Positions 37,567-46,225 of a stretch of 64,000 nt of DNA are shown here, piece after piece. The notes beneath the pieces are model-generated. The model saw only the letters and a list, made by a program, of their open reading frames with translations. It was not told the DNA's origin and did no database searches. Position numbers and translations under genes: made by a program. The DNA is from Candidatus Edwardsbacteria bacterium (GTDB taxonomy: Bacteria > Edwardsbacteria > AC1 > EtOH8), in assembly GCA_031082425.1 (NCBI GenBank), contig JAVHLB010000003.1, forward strand, positions 1-64,000, given 5' to 3'. Within the stretch, counting starts at the first letter, position 1, and every line of letters begins with the position of its first letter.

Positions 37567-40236
37567 ATGCCCAAAGCTCAGATAATGGTGGTGGAGGATG
37601 AGCGAATTGTAGCTTCCGATATCGAGAAACGATTGAAAATTCTGGGCTACAATGTGCTGGATTTAGTAACCTCCGGCGAAGAGGCTGTGGAAAAAGCCAA
37701 AAATATCCTGCCGGATCTGGTGTTGATGGATATAGTATTAAAAGGGGGTATGGATGGTATCTCAGCGGCAGATGCAATCCATACCCTTCTTAATATTCCG
37801 GTGGTATTTTTGACGGCTTATGCCGATCCCGATACATTGTCCAGGGCTAAAAAAACCGAGCCCTACGGATATCTCATCAAACCGTTTGAAGAGCGGGAAC
37901 TGGTCGCGGCAATCGAGATAGCACTGGAGAAGCATAAAAATATTTCCCGGCTGAAGGATAAAGAAAAGCACTTCAGGTTCTTGATCGAGAACGGATCGGA
38001 TATAATTCTGGTTATCGGCAGCAACGGGGTCTTTGAATACGGCTCACCTTCGATAGAAAACATTCTGGGCTATAAGCCTGACGAATACCTGGGCAAAGGG
38101 GGGCGGGACTTCATCCACCCCGACGATGCCGATGGCATAGGCGGCATCCTGGAGCAAAGGAAAAAGATCCCCGGCGCTTCTCCGGCCTTCGAAGTAAGGG
38201 CCAGGCACAAGAACGGGAGCTGGCGATCTTTCGAAGCCATTGCCAACAATATGCTGAACGACCCCGAGGTCTCCGGGATCGTGATAAACGCCAGGGATAT
38301 TACCGACAGAAAAGCGGCCGAGGAGGCCCTCCGCAAGGCCCATCAGGAGCTTAAGGCCATATTTGAAGCCCTGCCAGACATGTTCTTCCTGCTGGATAAT
38401 GAGGGCACCATCCTGGACTACAACACCAGCCGGCTTTCGGACCTGCTGGTGCCGCCCGAGAGATTTCTGGGCAAGAAGATCGGGGAGATCCTGCCGGAAC
38501 CAGCCGCCGGGATCGTCGGGCAGGCCCTGCGTGAGGTAAGGGAGAAAGGCCTGCTGACCGTCACCGAGTATTCCCTGACCAAGGATGGTGAGCAGGACTT
38601 CTACGAGGCCCGGCTGCTGCCCCTGTCGGCTTCACAGATCATCGCCATAGTGAGGAAGGTCACCGACCGGAAGAGGGCGGAGGAAAAACAGCGCAAATAC
38701 TCCGGCGATCTGGATTTCCTGTCCAAAACGGCCATGGACTTTGTCAGGATGCCGGTTGAGCAGGATCTGTTCAAGTATATTGCCGAGAAGGTGAAATCGA
38801 TAGCCGGAAGCTCGATGGTGATAGTAAGCTCCTATAGCGAATCGTCGGACATGCTTCGGGTAAAATATATCCTAGGGATAGAGGAACACTACCATGCCGT
38901 TTTGAAACTTATCAAAGCAGACCCGGTAGGCATGGACTTCAAGCTCAGCCGGGAAGCGAAGGAGGCGTATCTCTCCGGCGAGGTGGTCGATGCACCGATA
39001 GATCTCCATAACCTTACCTATAAGAAAATATCCAAAAAGGTGTGCAGCAAGATCGAATCCCTGCTGTCCCTAAAAAACATTTTCACCATAGGATTGTGCC
39101 ATAGCGAGGAGCTGTTCGGCAATATCGCCATATTATCGCCCAGCCAGGCCCCGCCTTTTAATGTCAGCCTGATGGAAACTTTCTCCAACCAGGCCTCGGT
39201 CGCCCTGCAGCGGCGCAAGGCCGAGGACCAGCTCAAATATATCAGCCTGCACGATCCCCTGACCGGGCTCTATAACCGGGCTTTCTTCGAGGAGGAGATG
39301 CGCCGCTTGGATTTGGAACGGATCGAGTCGGTGGGCATGATCATGTGCGATGTGGACGGCCTGAAGCTGGTCAACGATATTATGGGCCACAAGACCGGGG
39401 ACGGACTGCTGATGGCAGTTTCGGGCATCATCCGGGACGCCTGCCGGAGGGGAGATCTGGTAGCCAGGCTGGGCGGGGATGAATTTGCGGTGTTGCTGCC
39501 CAATATCAACCAGGCCGACCTGGACGGCATCTGTCACCGGATAAAGCATACCATCCGCACCTATAATGCCGAGAACCCCGAACTTCCCTTAAGCATATCG
39601 ATAGGCCATACTTTACGCAGCCATGCTAATGTGGGCATCACCGACCTTTTCAAGGAAGCTGACAACATCATGTACCGCCAGAAGCAGGATAATCATGATC
39701 TGTTGATACAGAATTTCATCAAAGCCTTAAAGACCCGTGGCGTGATCTCCGGGGGAAGGATAATCCGCCTGGAAAATCTGATCACCCATTTTGCCATGGC
39801 CATGGGACTGTCGGAGATCGATATAAAAGAAATGAAGCTGTTGGCCAATTTTTGCGATATCGGCAAGATCGGGATATCGGATAAGATACTGTTGAAATCC
39901 CAATCGCTGGATCCTCAGGAGCTGGCCGAAATGAAAAGGCATTGCGAGATAGGCTATCATGTGGCCCGGTTCTCTTCGGATCTGATCCCGGTTGCCGATC
40001 TGGTTCTGAAACACCATGAATGGTGGAATGGGCAGGGATATCCCCTGGGTTTGTCCGGCGGGGACATTCCGCTGGAATGCAGGATGCTGGCCATAGCCGA
40101 AGCCTACGAGGCCATGACCAGCGATAGGCCCCATAGCAAGGCCATGAGCCATGGAGAGTCTGTTGCCGAACTTAAAAAATTTGCCGGGACCCAGTTCGAT
40201 CCCGTTCTGGTCGAAAAATTCATCACTATGTTCTGA
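37567..40236 (+). CDS. Receiver-PAS-PAS-GAF-GGDEF protein with degenerate HD-GYP domain
   Basis: 889 residues, cytoplasmic. Order: receiver (about 3-120, phospho-acceptor D55), PAS (about 135-255), PAS (about 265-380), GAF (about 385-560), GGDEF (about 565-725), HD-GYP-like (about 735-889). The GGDEF loop is intact at 636-640, so diguanylate cyclase activity is likely. In the HD-GYP part the HHE (816-818) and GYP (824-826) motifs remain, but the metal-binding HD pair reads C763-D764, the first-helix His is missing, and the later DxxDA reads ExxEA. Phosphodiesterase activity is therefore doubtful. It lies 215 bases downstream of a kinase and a lone receiver and may be driven by the same kinase. 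Confidence 0.9.
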   Translation: MPKAQIMVVEDERIVASDIEKRLKILGYNVLDLVTSGEEAVEKAKNILPDLVLMDIVLKGGMDGISAADAIHTLLNIPVVFLTAYADPDTLSRAKKTEPYGYLIKPFEERELVAAIEIALEKHKNISRLKDKEKHFRFLIENGSDIILVIGSNGVFEYGSPSIENILGYKPDEYLGKGGRDFIHPDDADGIGGILEQRKKIPGASPAFEVRARHKNGSWRSFEAIANNMLNDPEVSGIVINARDITDRKAAEEALRKAHQELKAIFEALPDMFFLLDNEGTILDYNTSRLSDLLVPPERFLGKKIGEILPEPAAGIVGQALREVREKGLLTVTEYSLTKDGEQDFYEARLLPLSASQIIAIVRKVTDRKRAEEKQRKYSGDLDFLSKTAMDFVRMPVEQDLFKYIAEKVKSIAGSSMVIVSSYSESSDMLRVKYILGIEEHYHAVLKLIKADPVGMDFKLSREAKEAYLSGEVVDAPIDLHNLTYKKISKKVCSKIESLLSLKNIFTIGLCHSEELFGNIAILSPSQAPPFNVSLMETFSNQASVALQRRKAEDQLKYISLHDPLTGLYNRAFFEEEMRRLDLERIESVGMIMCDVDGLKLVNDIMGHKTGDGLLMAVSGIIRDACRRGDLVARLGGDEFAVLLPNINQADLDGICHRIKHTIRTYNAENPELPLSISIGHTLRSHANVGITDLFKEADNIMYRQKQDNHDLLIQNFIKALKTRGVISGGRIIRLENLITHFAMAMGLSEIDIKEMKLLANFCDIGKIGISDKILLKSQSLDPQELAEMKRHCEIGYHVARFSSDLIPVADLVLKHHEWWNGQGYPLGLSGGDIPLECRMLAIAEAYEAMTSDRPHSKAMSHGESVAELKKFAGTQFDPVLVEKFITMF

Positions 40237-40255
40237 CCCGGCCGGTTTATTCAAT

Positions 40256-40284
40256 GCGGCCCCATCATTCCGGGGCCGCATTTT
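40256..40284 (+). terminator. Intrinsic terminator after the GGDEF gene
   Basis: GCGGCCCC (40256-40263) pairs with GGGGCCGC (40272-40279) across an 8-base loop, followed by ATTTT. Confidence 0.8.
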
Positions 40285-40304
40285 CATGGATATGGTTTTA
40301 TGGA

Positions 40305-40334
40305 TTGAATAAATACCGGGGTTTATTGTATAAT
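40305..40334 (+). promoter_or_regulatory. Promoter of the polyamine operon
   Basis: TTGAAT (40305-40310) and a perfect TATAAT (40329-40334) with an 18-base spacer, 48 bases before the speE start. Confidence 0.65.
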
Positions 40335-40381
40335 GATCAAGGTAAACATTCCCCAAACAGACTGCAAAACGGAGGAGAAAA

Positions 40382-41293
40382 ATGACGGTCAGCAATTATT
40401 ACCTTGAACACTGGATGGACGAGATGCATCTGCACGGTGTTAAAAAAACGGTGGTCAGCACCCAGACCAAATACCAGAAGATAGACATCGTCGATACATA
40501 TAATTACGGGCGCTGTCTGTTCCTTGACGAAAGGATGCAGAGTTCGGAGCGCGATTCTTTCATCTACCATGAGGCGCTGGTGCACCCCCCTCTGTTGCTG
40601 CATCCCGACCCCCAAAAGGTGATGATCGTGGGCGGCGGCGAGGGCGAGACCCTGCGCGACATCCTAAAGCACAAATCGGTCAAGCAGGTGGTGATGGTGG
40701 ACATCGACCAGCAGCTGGTGGAGTTCTGCCGGAAGGAGCTGCCGCAGTGGGCCGGGGGGGCTTTCAAGGACCGCCGCTCCAAGGTGCATTATATGGATGC
40801 CCGGGCCTACCTGCAGAAGACCCGGGAGACCTTCGATGTGATAATCATCGACCTGACCGAGCCCATAGAGGGCGGGCCTTCGTTCAAGCTTTACACCCGG
40901 GAGTTCTACCAACTGCTGAACCGGCGGCTTTCGCCTCAGGGCCTGATCACCCTGCAGGCCGGCACCACCCGCAGCGGCGACACCCAGATGCTGACCGCCG
41001 TCGCCCGCACCATCTCCAGCGCCTTCCCGGTCACCAGGATATACCAGGTGATAATCCCCTCATTCGGCCTGCCCTGGGGTTTCATCCTGGGCTCCAAAGG
41101 CGCCGACCCATTGGTCTATTCCCCGGACCAGATCGATGCCCTGATTAAAAAACGGGGGCTAAAAAAACTGGATTACTATGACGGCATCACCCATTTAAGC
41201 ATGTTCGCCCTGCCGAAGTTCCTGCGTAAAGATTTCGATAAACAGCAGAGGGTGATAACCGATAAGAACCTGCTGACCGCCAAGTTCGCCTAA
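40382..41293 (+). CDS. speE: Polyamine aminopropyltransferase (spermidine synthase)
   Basis: 303 residues. Transfers an aminopropyl group from decarboxylated SAM to putrescine or another polyamine. Small N-terminal beta domain, then the Rossmann domain with the motif YHEALVHPP and G84-G-G-E-G. The catalytic aspartates lie in IIDLTEP. GGAGGAG precedes the ATG. No SAM decarboxylase is in the window. The PLP decarboxylase that follows supplies the amine side of the pathway. Confidence 0.93.
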   Translation: MTVSNYYLEHWMDEMHLHGVKKTVVSTQTKYQKIDIVDTYNYGRCLFLDERMQSSERDSFIYHEALVHPPLLLHPDPQKVMIVGGGEGETLRDILKHKSVKQVVMVDIDQQLVEFCRKELPQWAGGAFKDRRSKVHYMDARAYLQKTRETFDVIIIDLTEPIEGGPSFKLYTREFYQLLNRRLSPQGLITLQAGTTRSGDTQMLTAVARTISSAFPVTRIYQVIIPSFGLPWGFILGSKGADPLVYSPDQIDALIKKRGLKKLDYYDGITHLSMFALPKFLRKDFDKQQRVITDKNLLTAKFA

Positions 41294-41315
41294 CCTTTAA
41301 ATCACTAAGATACTG

Positions 41316-42788
41316 ATGAAGCACCGTCCATCGCCCCATAATTCGCCCCAAAGCCGGGCGCCGCTGTTCGAAGCCCTGGCCTCATACATCAAACAGCCCA
41401 AGGTGCCGTTCCACACTCCCGGCCACAAACAAGGCCGGGGGATCGATAAGGCCTGGCGCCGGCTGGTGGGCGATGATATCTTCAGAATGGACCTGACGGT
41501 GCTGCCCGAGACCGACTGCCTGTTCCACCCCACCGGGGTCATCAAGCAGGCCCAGGCTTTGGCGGCAGGGGCCTATCATGCCGATAGAAGCTATTTTCTG
41601 ATCAACGGTTCCACCGGCGGCAATTTGAGCATGCTGATGGGGGTGCTGTTTCCCGGCGACAAGATCATTGTTCCCCGCCATACCCACAAATCGGTGATAT
41701 CCGGGCTGATCATGTCCGGGGCCCTGCCCATCTACATCCATCCCGAGGTCAACCGGGAATGGGGCCTTATTATGAACGTCTCGCCCCAGGCGGTGGAAAA
41801 GGCCCTGATCAAAAACCCCGGCGCCCGGGCGGTATTCGTCTCCTCGCCCACCTATCACGGCATCTGCTGCGACCTGGGGAAGATCGTCAAGCTCTCCCAT
41901 CTCAACGACCGGATAGTGATGGTGGACCAGGCCCACGGCCCGCACCTGTTATTTCATCCCGCATTGCCTGTTTCGGCCATGGAGGCGGGAGCCGATATCT
42001 GCGTGGAGAGTTCGCACAAAATAATATCGGGGCTGACCCAGGCCTCCATGCTGCACGTCAAGGGCCCCAACATCGATATCCGGGACCTGGAGGAGGTCTT
42101 GTTGCTTACCCAGAGCACCAGCCCGTCATATCTGCTGATGACCTCGCTGGACCTGGCCCGGCGCCAGATGGCCATCAATGGGCAGGAGCTTTTGGAAAGG
42201 TCCATCGCCATCTCGGTCAAACTGCGCAATTCCATAAACAAAATAAAGGGGCTGTACTGCCTGAATCCGGAGGACGTCAAACCGTTCAAACTTGATCCCA
42301 CCAAGCTGATCGTGTTCGTGGACAAGCTGGGACTTACCGGTTATCAGGCCAGCAGGATACTGAACGAGAGATACAACATCCAGGCCGAGATGGCCGACTG
42401 GGACCATGTGGCGTTCATATTCTCCATAGCCGACGGGAAGCCCGAGGCCGACCGGCTGCTGCGGGCCCTGAAGGCCATGGCCTCGTCGCAGTATGGCCGC
42501 GGCCCGCTGCAAAAACTGGATATCCAATTCCCCTCCAATTACCCGGCCATGTCGCTGACCCCGCGCGAAGCTTTCTTCTCGACCTATAAGATGGTCAAGC
42601 TGAAAGAGGCGGTGGGCGAGATATCCACCGAGTTCTTCACCGTTTATCCGCCGGGGATCCCGGTGATCGTTCCCGGCGAGCGCATAACCCACCAGGCGGT
42701 GGAATACCTGGAAACCATGAAACGTTTGGGGGCCATCCTGGTGGGCCCGGAATATGGCCAGCCGGGAAGGATCAGGGTGGTAGCTTGA
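41316..42788 (+). CDS. speA: PLP-dependent Orn/Lys/Arg decarboxylase
   Basis: 490 residues, the compact fold-type I form found in B. subtilis SpeA. PLP lysine K235 in ESSHKIISG, the TPGHKQGRG opening, D204 and H207 in DQAHG, and a C-terminal domain with YPPGIPVIVPGE. In this subfamily arginine is the commonest substrate (giving agmatine), but lysine or ornithine cannot be excluded; the symbol is tentative. It follows speE by 22 bases, so the pair likely forms a polyamine operon. No agmatinase gene is nearby. Confidence 0.85.
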   Translation: MKHRPSPHNSPQSRAPLFEALASYIKQPKVPFHTPGHKQGRGIDKAWRRLVGDDIFRMDLTVLPETDCLFHPTGVIKQAQALAAGAYHADRSYFLINGSTGGNLSMLMGVLFPGDKIIVPRHTHKSVISGLIMSGALPIYIHPEVNREWGLIMNVSPQAVEKALIKNPGARAVFVSSPTYHGICCDLGKIVKLSHLNDRIVMVDQAHGPHLLFHPALPVSAMEAGADICVESSHKIISGLTQASMLHVKGPNIDIRDLEEVLLLTQSTSPSYLLMTSLDLARRQMAINGQELLERSIAISVKLRNSINKIKGLYCLNPEDVKPFKLDPTKLIVFVDKLGLTGYQASRILNERYNIQAEMADWDHVAFIFSIADGKPEADRLLRALKAMASSQYGRGPLQKLDIQFPSNYPAMSLTPREAFFSTYKMVKLKEAVGEISTEFFTVYPPGIPVIVPGERITHQAVEYLETMKRLGAILVGPEYGQPGRIRVVA

Positions 42789-42915
42789 CGCGGGGGATAG
42801 ATTATTGGGATTGAATGGTCTGAAAACAGGAGGGGCTTGACAAAGCGGGATTTTGGGGGGATAATTGAATGCCGAATTGAAAAGTCAAACAATAATAGAA
42901 AAAAGGAGATTGAAG

Positions 42916-43026
42916 ATGTGCAATTCCTGCGGTTGCGGAAGCAAGCTGACCTATAAATGCGAAAAATGCGGCCAGACATCCAGCCTTCCCAAGGAGTGCT
43001 GCGGCCAGCCCATGAAAAAGCAATAG
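42916..43026 (+). CDS. 36-residue desulforedoxin-like iron protein
   Basis: Very short gene with a good AAAAGGAG ribosome binding site seven bases before ATG 42916. The peptide holds seven cysteines at 2, 5, 7, 15, 18, 28 and 29. YKCEKCG (13-19) followed by ECCGQPM (27-33) is the pattern of desulforedoxin and of the N-terminal domain of desulfoferrodoxin, where four cysteines (here 15, 18, 28, 29) bind one iron. The segment between the two pairs is shorter than in desulforedoxin. The N-terminal MCNSCGCG adds three more cysteines. It ends before a strong terminator. Role in electron transfer or oxidative stress is inferred. Confidence 0.7.
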   Translation: MCNSCGCGSKLTYKCEKCGQTSSLPKECCGQPMKKQ

Positions 43027-43039
43027 GGAACAGTATTAA

Positions 43040-43072
43040 AAAAGCGACAGCCAGTTTGCGGCTGTCGCTTTT
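43040..43072 (+). terminator. Intrinsic terminator after the desulforedoxin-like gene
   Basis: AAAAGCGACAGCC and GGCTGTCGCTTTT form a 13-bp perfect stem with a 7-base loop. The A and T ends make it bidirectional in form. Confidence 0.88.
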
Positions 43073-43088
43073 ATGTTTGATTTAACCC

Positions 43089-43117
43089 TTGACAATCAGG
43101 ACATTTTATTATACCAT
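43089..43117 (+). promoter_or_regulatory. Possible promoter of the DUF1858 gene
   Basis: A perfect TTGACA (43089-43094) with a weak -10 (TACCAT at 43112-43117, 17-base spacer; TATACC two bases upstream is an alternative). Confidence 0.4.
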
Positions 43118-43148
43118 TCAAAACTTAAGAATATTTAAGGGATGAGAG

Positions 43149-43367
43149 ATGATGGAAAAGATAACCAGGGATATGACCATCATGGATGTGGTCAATAAAT
43201 ATCCCCAAAGCATAAAGGTATTTTTCGAGCATGGACTTTTTTGCATCGGCTGCAACGTGGCTTATCGGGAGACGGTGGAGCAGGGGGCGGCAGCCCATGG
43301 CATTGATGTCGATGAATTGATGGCAAAGCTCAATCAGTCTTTGCCCGAGGAGACGGCAAAAAAATGA
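43149..43367 (+). CDS. DUF1858 domain protein
   Basis: 72 residues. The domain matches the ScdA/YtfE N-terminal-like DUF1858 pattern: ITRDMTIMDVVNKYP, F.EHG, and a CxxC (C32, C35) in LFCIGCN, followed by ET(V)EQ.A..HGID. The domain accompanies redox and iron-sulfur repair proteins. Stand-alone members are common next to oxygen- and nitric-oxide-sensitive systems. Two adjacent ATG codons (43149, 43152) are equally likely starts. Confidence 0.85.
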   Translation: MMEKITRDMTIMDVVNKYPQSIKVFFEHGLFCIGCNVAYRETVEQGAAAHGIDVDELMAKLNQSLPEETAKK

Positions 43368-43380
43368 TCCAGGATTTTAA

Positions 43381-43413
43381 AAGCCCGGTCCCAAAAGGAC
43401 CGGGCTTTTTTTA
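43381..43413 (+). terminator. Bidirectional terminator between converging genes
   Basis: GCCCGGTCC (43383-43391) and GGACCGGGC (43397-43405) form a perfect 9-bp stem with A-rich left and T-rich right flanks. It serves both the DUF1858 gene (plus) and the HAD gene (minus). Confidence 0.9.
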
Positions 43414-43421
43414 TTGATCGT

Positions 43422-44147
43422 TCAGATTTTATCCAAAGCCTCCGGCAGTTCGGCAACGCTTTTGATAACCGGGCAACCACCCGGTCCCTGGCCTTGAGGG
43501 GAGACCCAAACCGTCCTGATCCCGGAGGCCCGGGCTCCCAGGATGTCATTCTCCCAGCTGTCCCCCACATGTACCGTCTGCCCCCTATCGGCCCCCAGCT
43601 CCCGGAGGGCCGTTTCAAAAATTGCGGCGTCGGGCTTGCGGATGATGGTCTCGTCTGAGAACAGGGCGCTATTAAAGTATCTTAATATATCATAATCTTC
43701 AAGCAGCTTTCTCAATATGAACCCGGGAGTCCTTCCGGTATTACAGATCAGTCCCATCTTGCAACCCCGGTAAGCCAGCTGGGCCAATGTCTCCCGGGCG
43801 CCTGCGATCAGCCGGGGCCGGAATTGAAGGACGGCTCCGGAGTAAGCCTCTGCAATCGTCTGGAAATCGCGTTGGTTCAGTGTGGTCAATAAATTGCCGC
43901 CTATCAGCCCAACAAAAAGCCGGACCTGGTCGGGAAAGGCCAGGTCCCGGGCTTTTTCCCATAAGACCGAACATTCCTGCCAGGTTTTTTCGTGGGCCCG
44001 GTATATGTCATTGATATCTATCCCGGGCTGCATTTGCGACAGCAGAGAATGAATGTTTTTTACCCGATATTCGGCCCGGCTGCCGTCCAGTTCCGGCGAA
44101 TCGGCGATCAGGGTCTCCCAGAGGTCAAAGGTGATGAACTGGTTCAT
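43422..44147 (-). CDS. HAD-superfamily hydrolase
   Basis: 241 residues. Motif I FDLWETL (nucleophile Asp; the usual second Asp is Trp, as in some haloacid dehalogenase-like members), motif II CNTGRT, motif III Lys in RKPD, and motif IV GDSWENDILGA. Cap domain of the helical C1 type between motifs I and II. Phosphatase activity on a small metabolite is likely, substrate unknown. It begins one base after the stop of the upstream minus-strand gene. Confidence 0.88.
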   Translation of the reverse strand: MNQFITFDLWETLIADSPELDGSRAEYRVKNIHSLLSQMQPGIDINDIYRAHEKTWQECSVLWEKARDLAFPDQVRLFVGLIGGNLLTTLNQRDFQTIAEAYSGAVLQFRPRLIAGARETLAQLAYRGCKMGLICNTGRTPGFILRKLLEDYDILRYFNSALFSDETIIRKPDAAIFETALRELGADRGQTVHVGDSWENDILGARASGIRTVWVSPQGQGPGGCPVIKSVAELPEALDKI

Positions 44148-44148
44148 G

Positions 44149-46020
44149 CTAGGCCAGCCCCTCCAGAACAGAGCTCAGGCTTTCGATCTGGGCCGGCTTC
44201 AGTGGGGCGGAGCCGGAGGTGAGGTTGAAAAGCAGCAGGGTGATATCCTCAAAATCTGTCCGGCAGACGGAGTTGGCCTGGTATTTTTTTACGGCCTCAA
44301 ATATCCCCTTAAGCCGGTCCTGATTGTACCTGAAGGCCACGGCCAGGGCCGTGAAACTGGGATCGTTATCGGTCAGTTTCATCTGCTTAAAAATAACGGA
44401 GATCGGCCGCCCGGAGAGAAGCTGGTTATGGGCCTGATACTCCAGCTTGACCTGGGCGAAGATGGCATCGTTGGTGACCTCCGGGTTGAGCAGGCATCGG
44501 TCGCCGATGCTGTAGAAGAGGGATTTTATTTGATCACCCGGGATGTTCAGTTTTTCAGCCAGTTCGGAGACAGCCTTCAGGCGCATCTGGCGCAGGGCCC
44601 GGCTGGTGCGGTCGAATATCCGGAGCTTGGGACCGAACCCAGGGATGGTCTTGATGGCCTGTTCGATCCGGTTGTAGATCTCCTCGTCGTTCCAATTCTC
44701 CCGCTTGATCCCGAACAGGGTCCTGCGGTCGATCCAGATATCAATGATGGATATCTCCTGCTGGTGCTCCTTGCCGTTCTGAATATTGGTCATGATGTTG
44801 GGCTTATCCGGCATGGCGGCCGAGAATCCCGGCACCGAGGTCAGGGCCCCCACCACTTCCAGCCCGAAGCCCTTGTCGTTGCCGGAGGCCACGATTATAG
44901 CCTTGAAATGATCCGGGGCATGGGGGTGGATATAGCCCTGGGGGATCTTGATATCCTTTTCCTCGTCTATCATCAGCGGAACTATCTTGCGGCGGATCAG
45001 CTCCACCCCCGGGGTGGGGCCCAGAGTCTCCTTTTGCGACGGGATCTCCCGGATAGCTTCAGCCAGTTTGTCCTGAAGATCCAGGACTATCGGCTGGTCC
45101 TGCTGGTTGGTCATCTCCACATGAAAGACGGATAATTTGTCGGCGGTGAAGTAGGCATAATCGTCATAGCGGTGGTTCTGGGGTACCAGCTCATTTATCA
45201 GTCTCATCAATCGTTCGAAGGTGATGCTCTGTTCCTTGGTGATGACCGTCACTCCGTTCAGGGTCTTGCTGTTGTATGGCACCTGTTGGAAAGAAATTTC
45301 CAGCGAAGAATGCCCGGACCGGATGCTCTTCTTCATGACATAATTTCCCAGGATCTGATCGGCAATGGATCCCAGAGTGCGCTGATTGATGTATGATTCA
45401 TGCCGCGACATGAAAAACTTGAGGGCCTCGCCGCCGTCGCCCATGATCTCCTTCAGGTCATCGGCCGACAGTTTGCCCCGCAGCAGGTCGGTGACGGTGG
45501 TGAATGCGTAGAGCCTCCTGGCCTCCTGACGCTGAAGGGTCCGTTTGGCGGCATCCTCGGAGGCGATGATGCTCAGCCTTTCCTGGATCTTGGCCCGGGC
45601 TATATCCAGGGCCTTCTGGGTCAAATGGGGGGGCAGTTCCACCTCCATCAACACCACCCCCAGTTTCTCCCGGTTTCTCCGCAGAATAAAGCCGTGGGTA
45701 TAGGCAATGTTCAGGCCAGCCTCATGCACCGTCCCCAGGCAGGCGTCAGCCAGCCCGGCCCAGTCAGGGGCCAGCACTCCGAACAACAGAGACGGCAGGT
45801 CGTTATTGCCCTTTTCCGCCGATACTTTCTCGGTGATCACATGGGACATCCCGGGCAGCACATCCTCCTCGCGCAACAGGCGGATCAGGATCGCCCTCTC
45901 CTGGGCGGTCAGCCTTCCGGCATAGGCGGTGCCGCGGGTTATCATCCGGTTGAAGCCGGCTATCTGCCTGGGGGTCAGGGAAAGGTGGGACAGATAGGGA
46001 AAAATCTGTGCTAATTTCAT
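44149..46020 (-). CDS. Large protein of unknown function with a possible ACT-like segment
   Basis: 623 residues from the ATG whose complement is at 46018-46020; the frame is open 12 codons further but those codons overlap the predicted promoter. No signal peptide or membrane helix. Residues about 70-125 (LLFGVLAPDWAGLADACLGTVHEAGLNIAYTHG) have the look of an ACT regulatory domain: beta start, D.aGL, helix, then N-x-x-Y. The remainder is mixed alpha/beta with no motif I recognise. A role in amino-acid sensing is possible. It forms a minus-strand operon with the HAD gene. Confidence 0.6.
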   Translation of the reverse strand: MKLAQIFPYLSHLSLTPRQIAGFNRMITRGTAYAGRLTAQERAILIRLLREEDVLPGMSHVITEKVSAEKGNNDLPSLLFGVLAPDWAGLADACLGTVHEAGLNIAYTHGFILRRNREKLGVVLMEVELPPHLTQKALDIARAKIQERLSIIASEDAAKRTLQRQEARRLYAFTTVTDLLRGKLSADDLKEIMGDGGEALKFFMSRHESYINQRTLGSIADQILGNYVMKKSIRSGHSSLEISFQQVPYNSKTLNGVTVITKEQSITFERLMRLINELVPQNHRYDDYAYFTADKLSVFHVEMTNQQDQPIVLDLQDKLAEAIREIPSQKETLGPTPGVELIRRKIVPLMIDEEKDIKIPQGYIHPHAPDHFKAIIVASGNDKGFGLEVVGALTSVPGFSAAMPDKPNIMTNIQNGKEHQQEISIIDIWIDRRTLFGIKRENWNDEEIYNRIEQAIKTIPGFGPKLRIFDRTSRALRQMRLKAVSELAEKLNIPGDQIKSLFYSIGDRCLLNPEVTNDAIFAQVKLEYQAHNQLLSGRPISVIFKQMKLTDNDPSFTALAVAFRYNQDRLKGIFEAVKKYQANSVCRTDFEDITLLLFNLTSGSAPLKPAQIESLSSVLEGLA

Positions 46021-46028
46021 ACAGTTCA

Positions 46029-46056
46029 ATGATACCATCTTATATTTTAAAGTCAA
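46029..46056 (-). promoter_or_regulatory. Minus-strand promoter just before the 623-residue gene
   Basis: Read on the minus strand: TTGACT (complement of 46051-46056), 16 bases, TATCAT (complement of 46029-46034). The expected transcription start falls within a few bases of the ATG, so the message may be leaderless. Confidence 0.45.
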
Positions 46057-46225
46057 GAAAAAACGAAAAGTAAAAATCTCCCGGGCTTTTCCCCAGGGGC
46101 TTTTTTGCTTGATTTTTATGTCGTTTTGGTGTATTCTTGCTAGGGGTTTTGGTTTCGTAATTGAATGACATATTTGTATTTAGGCCGAAATCAGAAACGA
46201 AATAACATTTAAGGTGGTAAGACAG

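Noticed and set aside
44053..45135. A 360-codon plus-strand frame opposite the unknown minus-strand protein
   Set aside because: Composition is of the antisense type and the minus-strand frame is longer, has a promoter, and adjoins the HAD gene.
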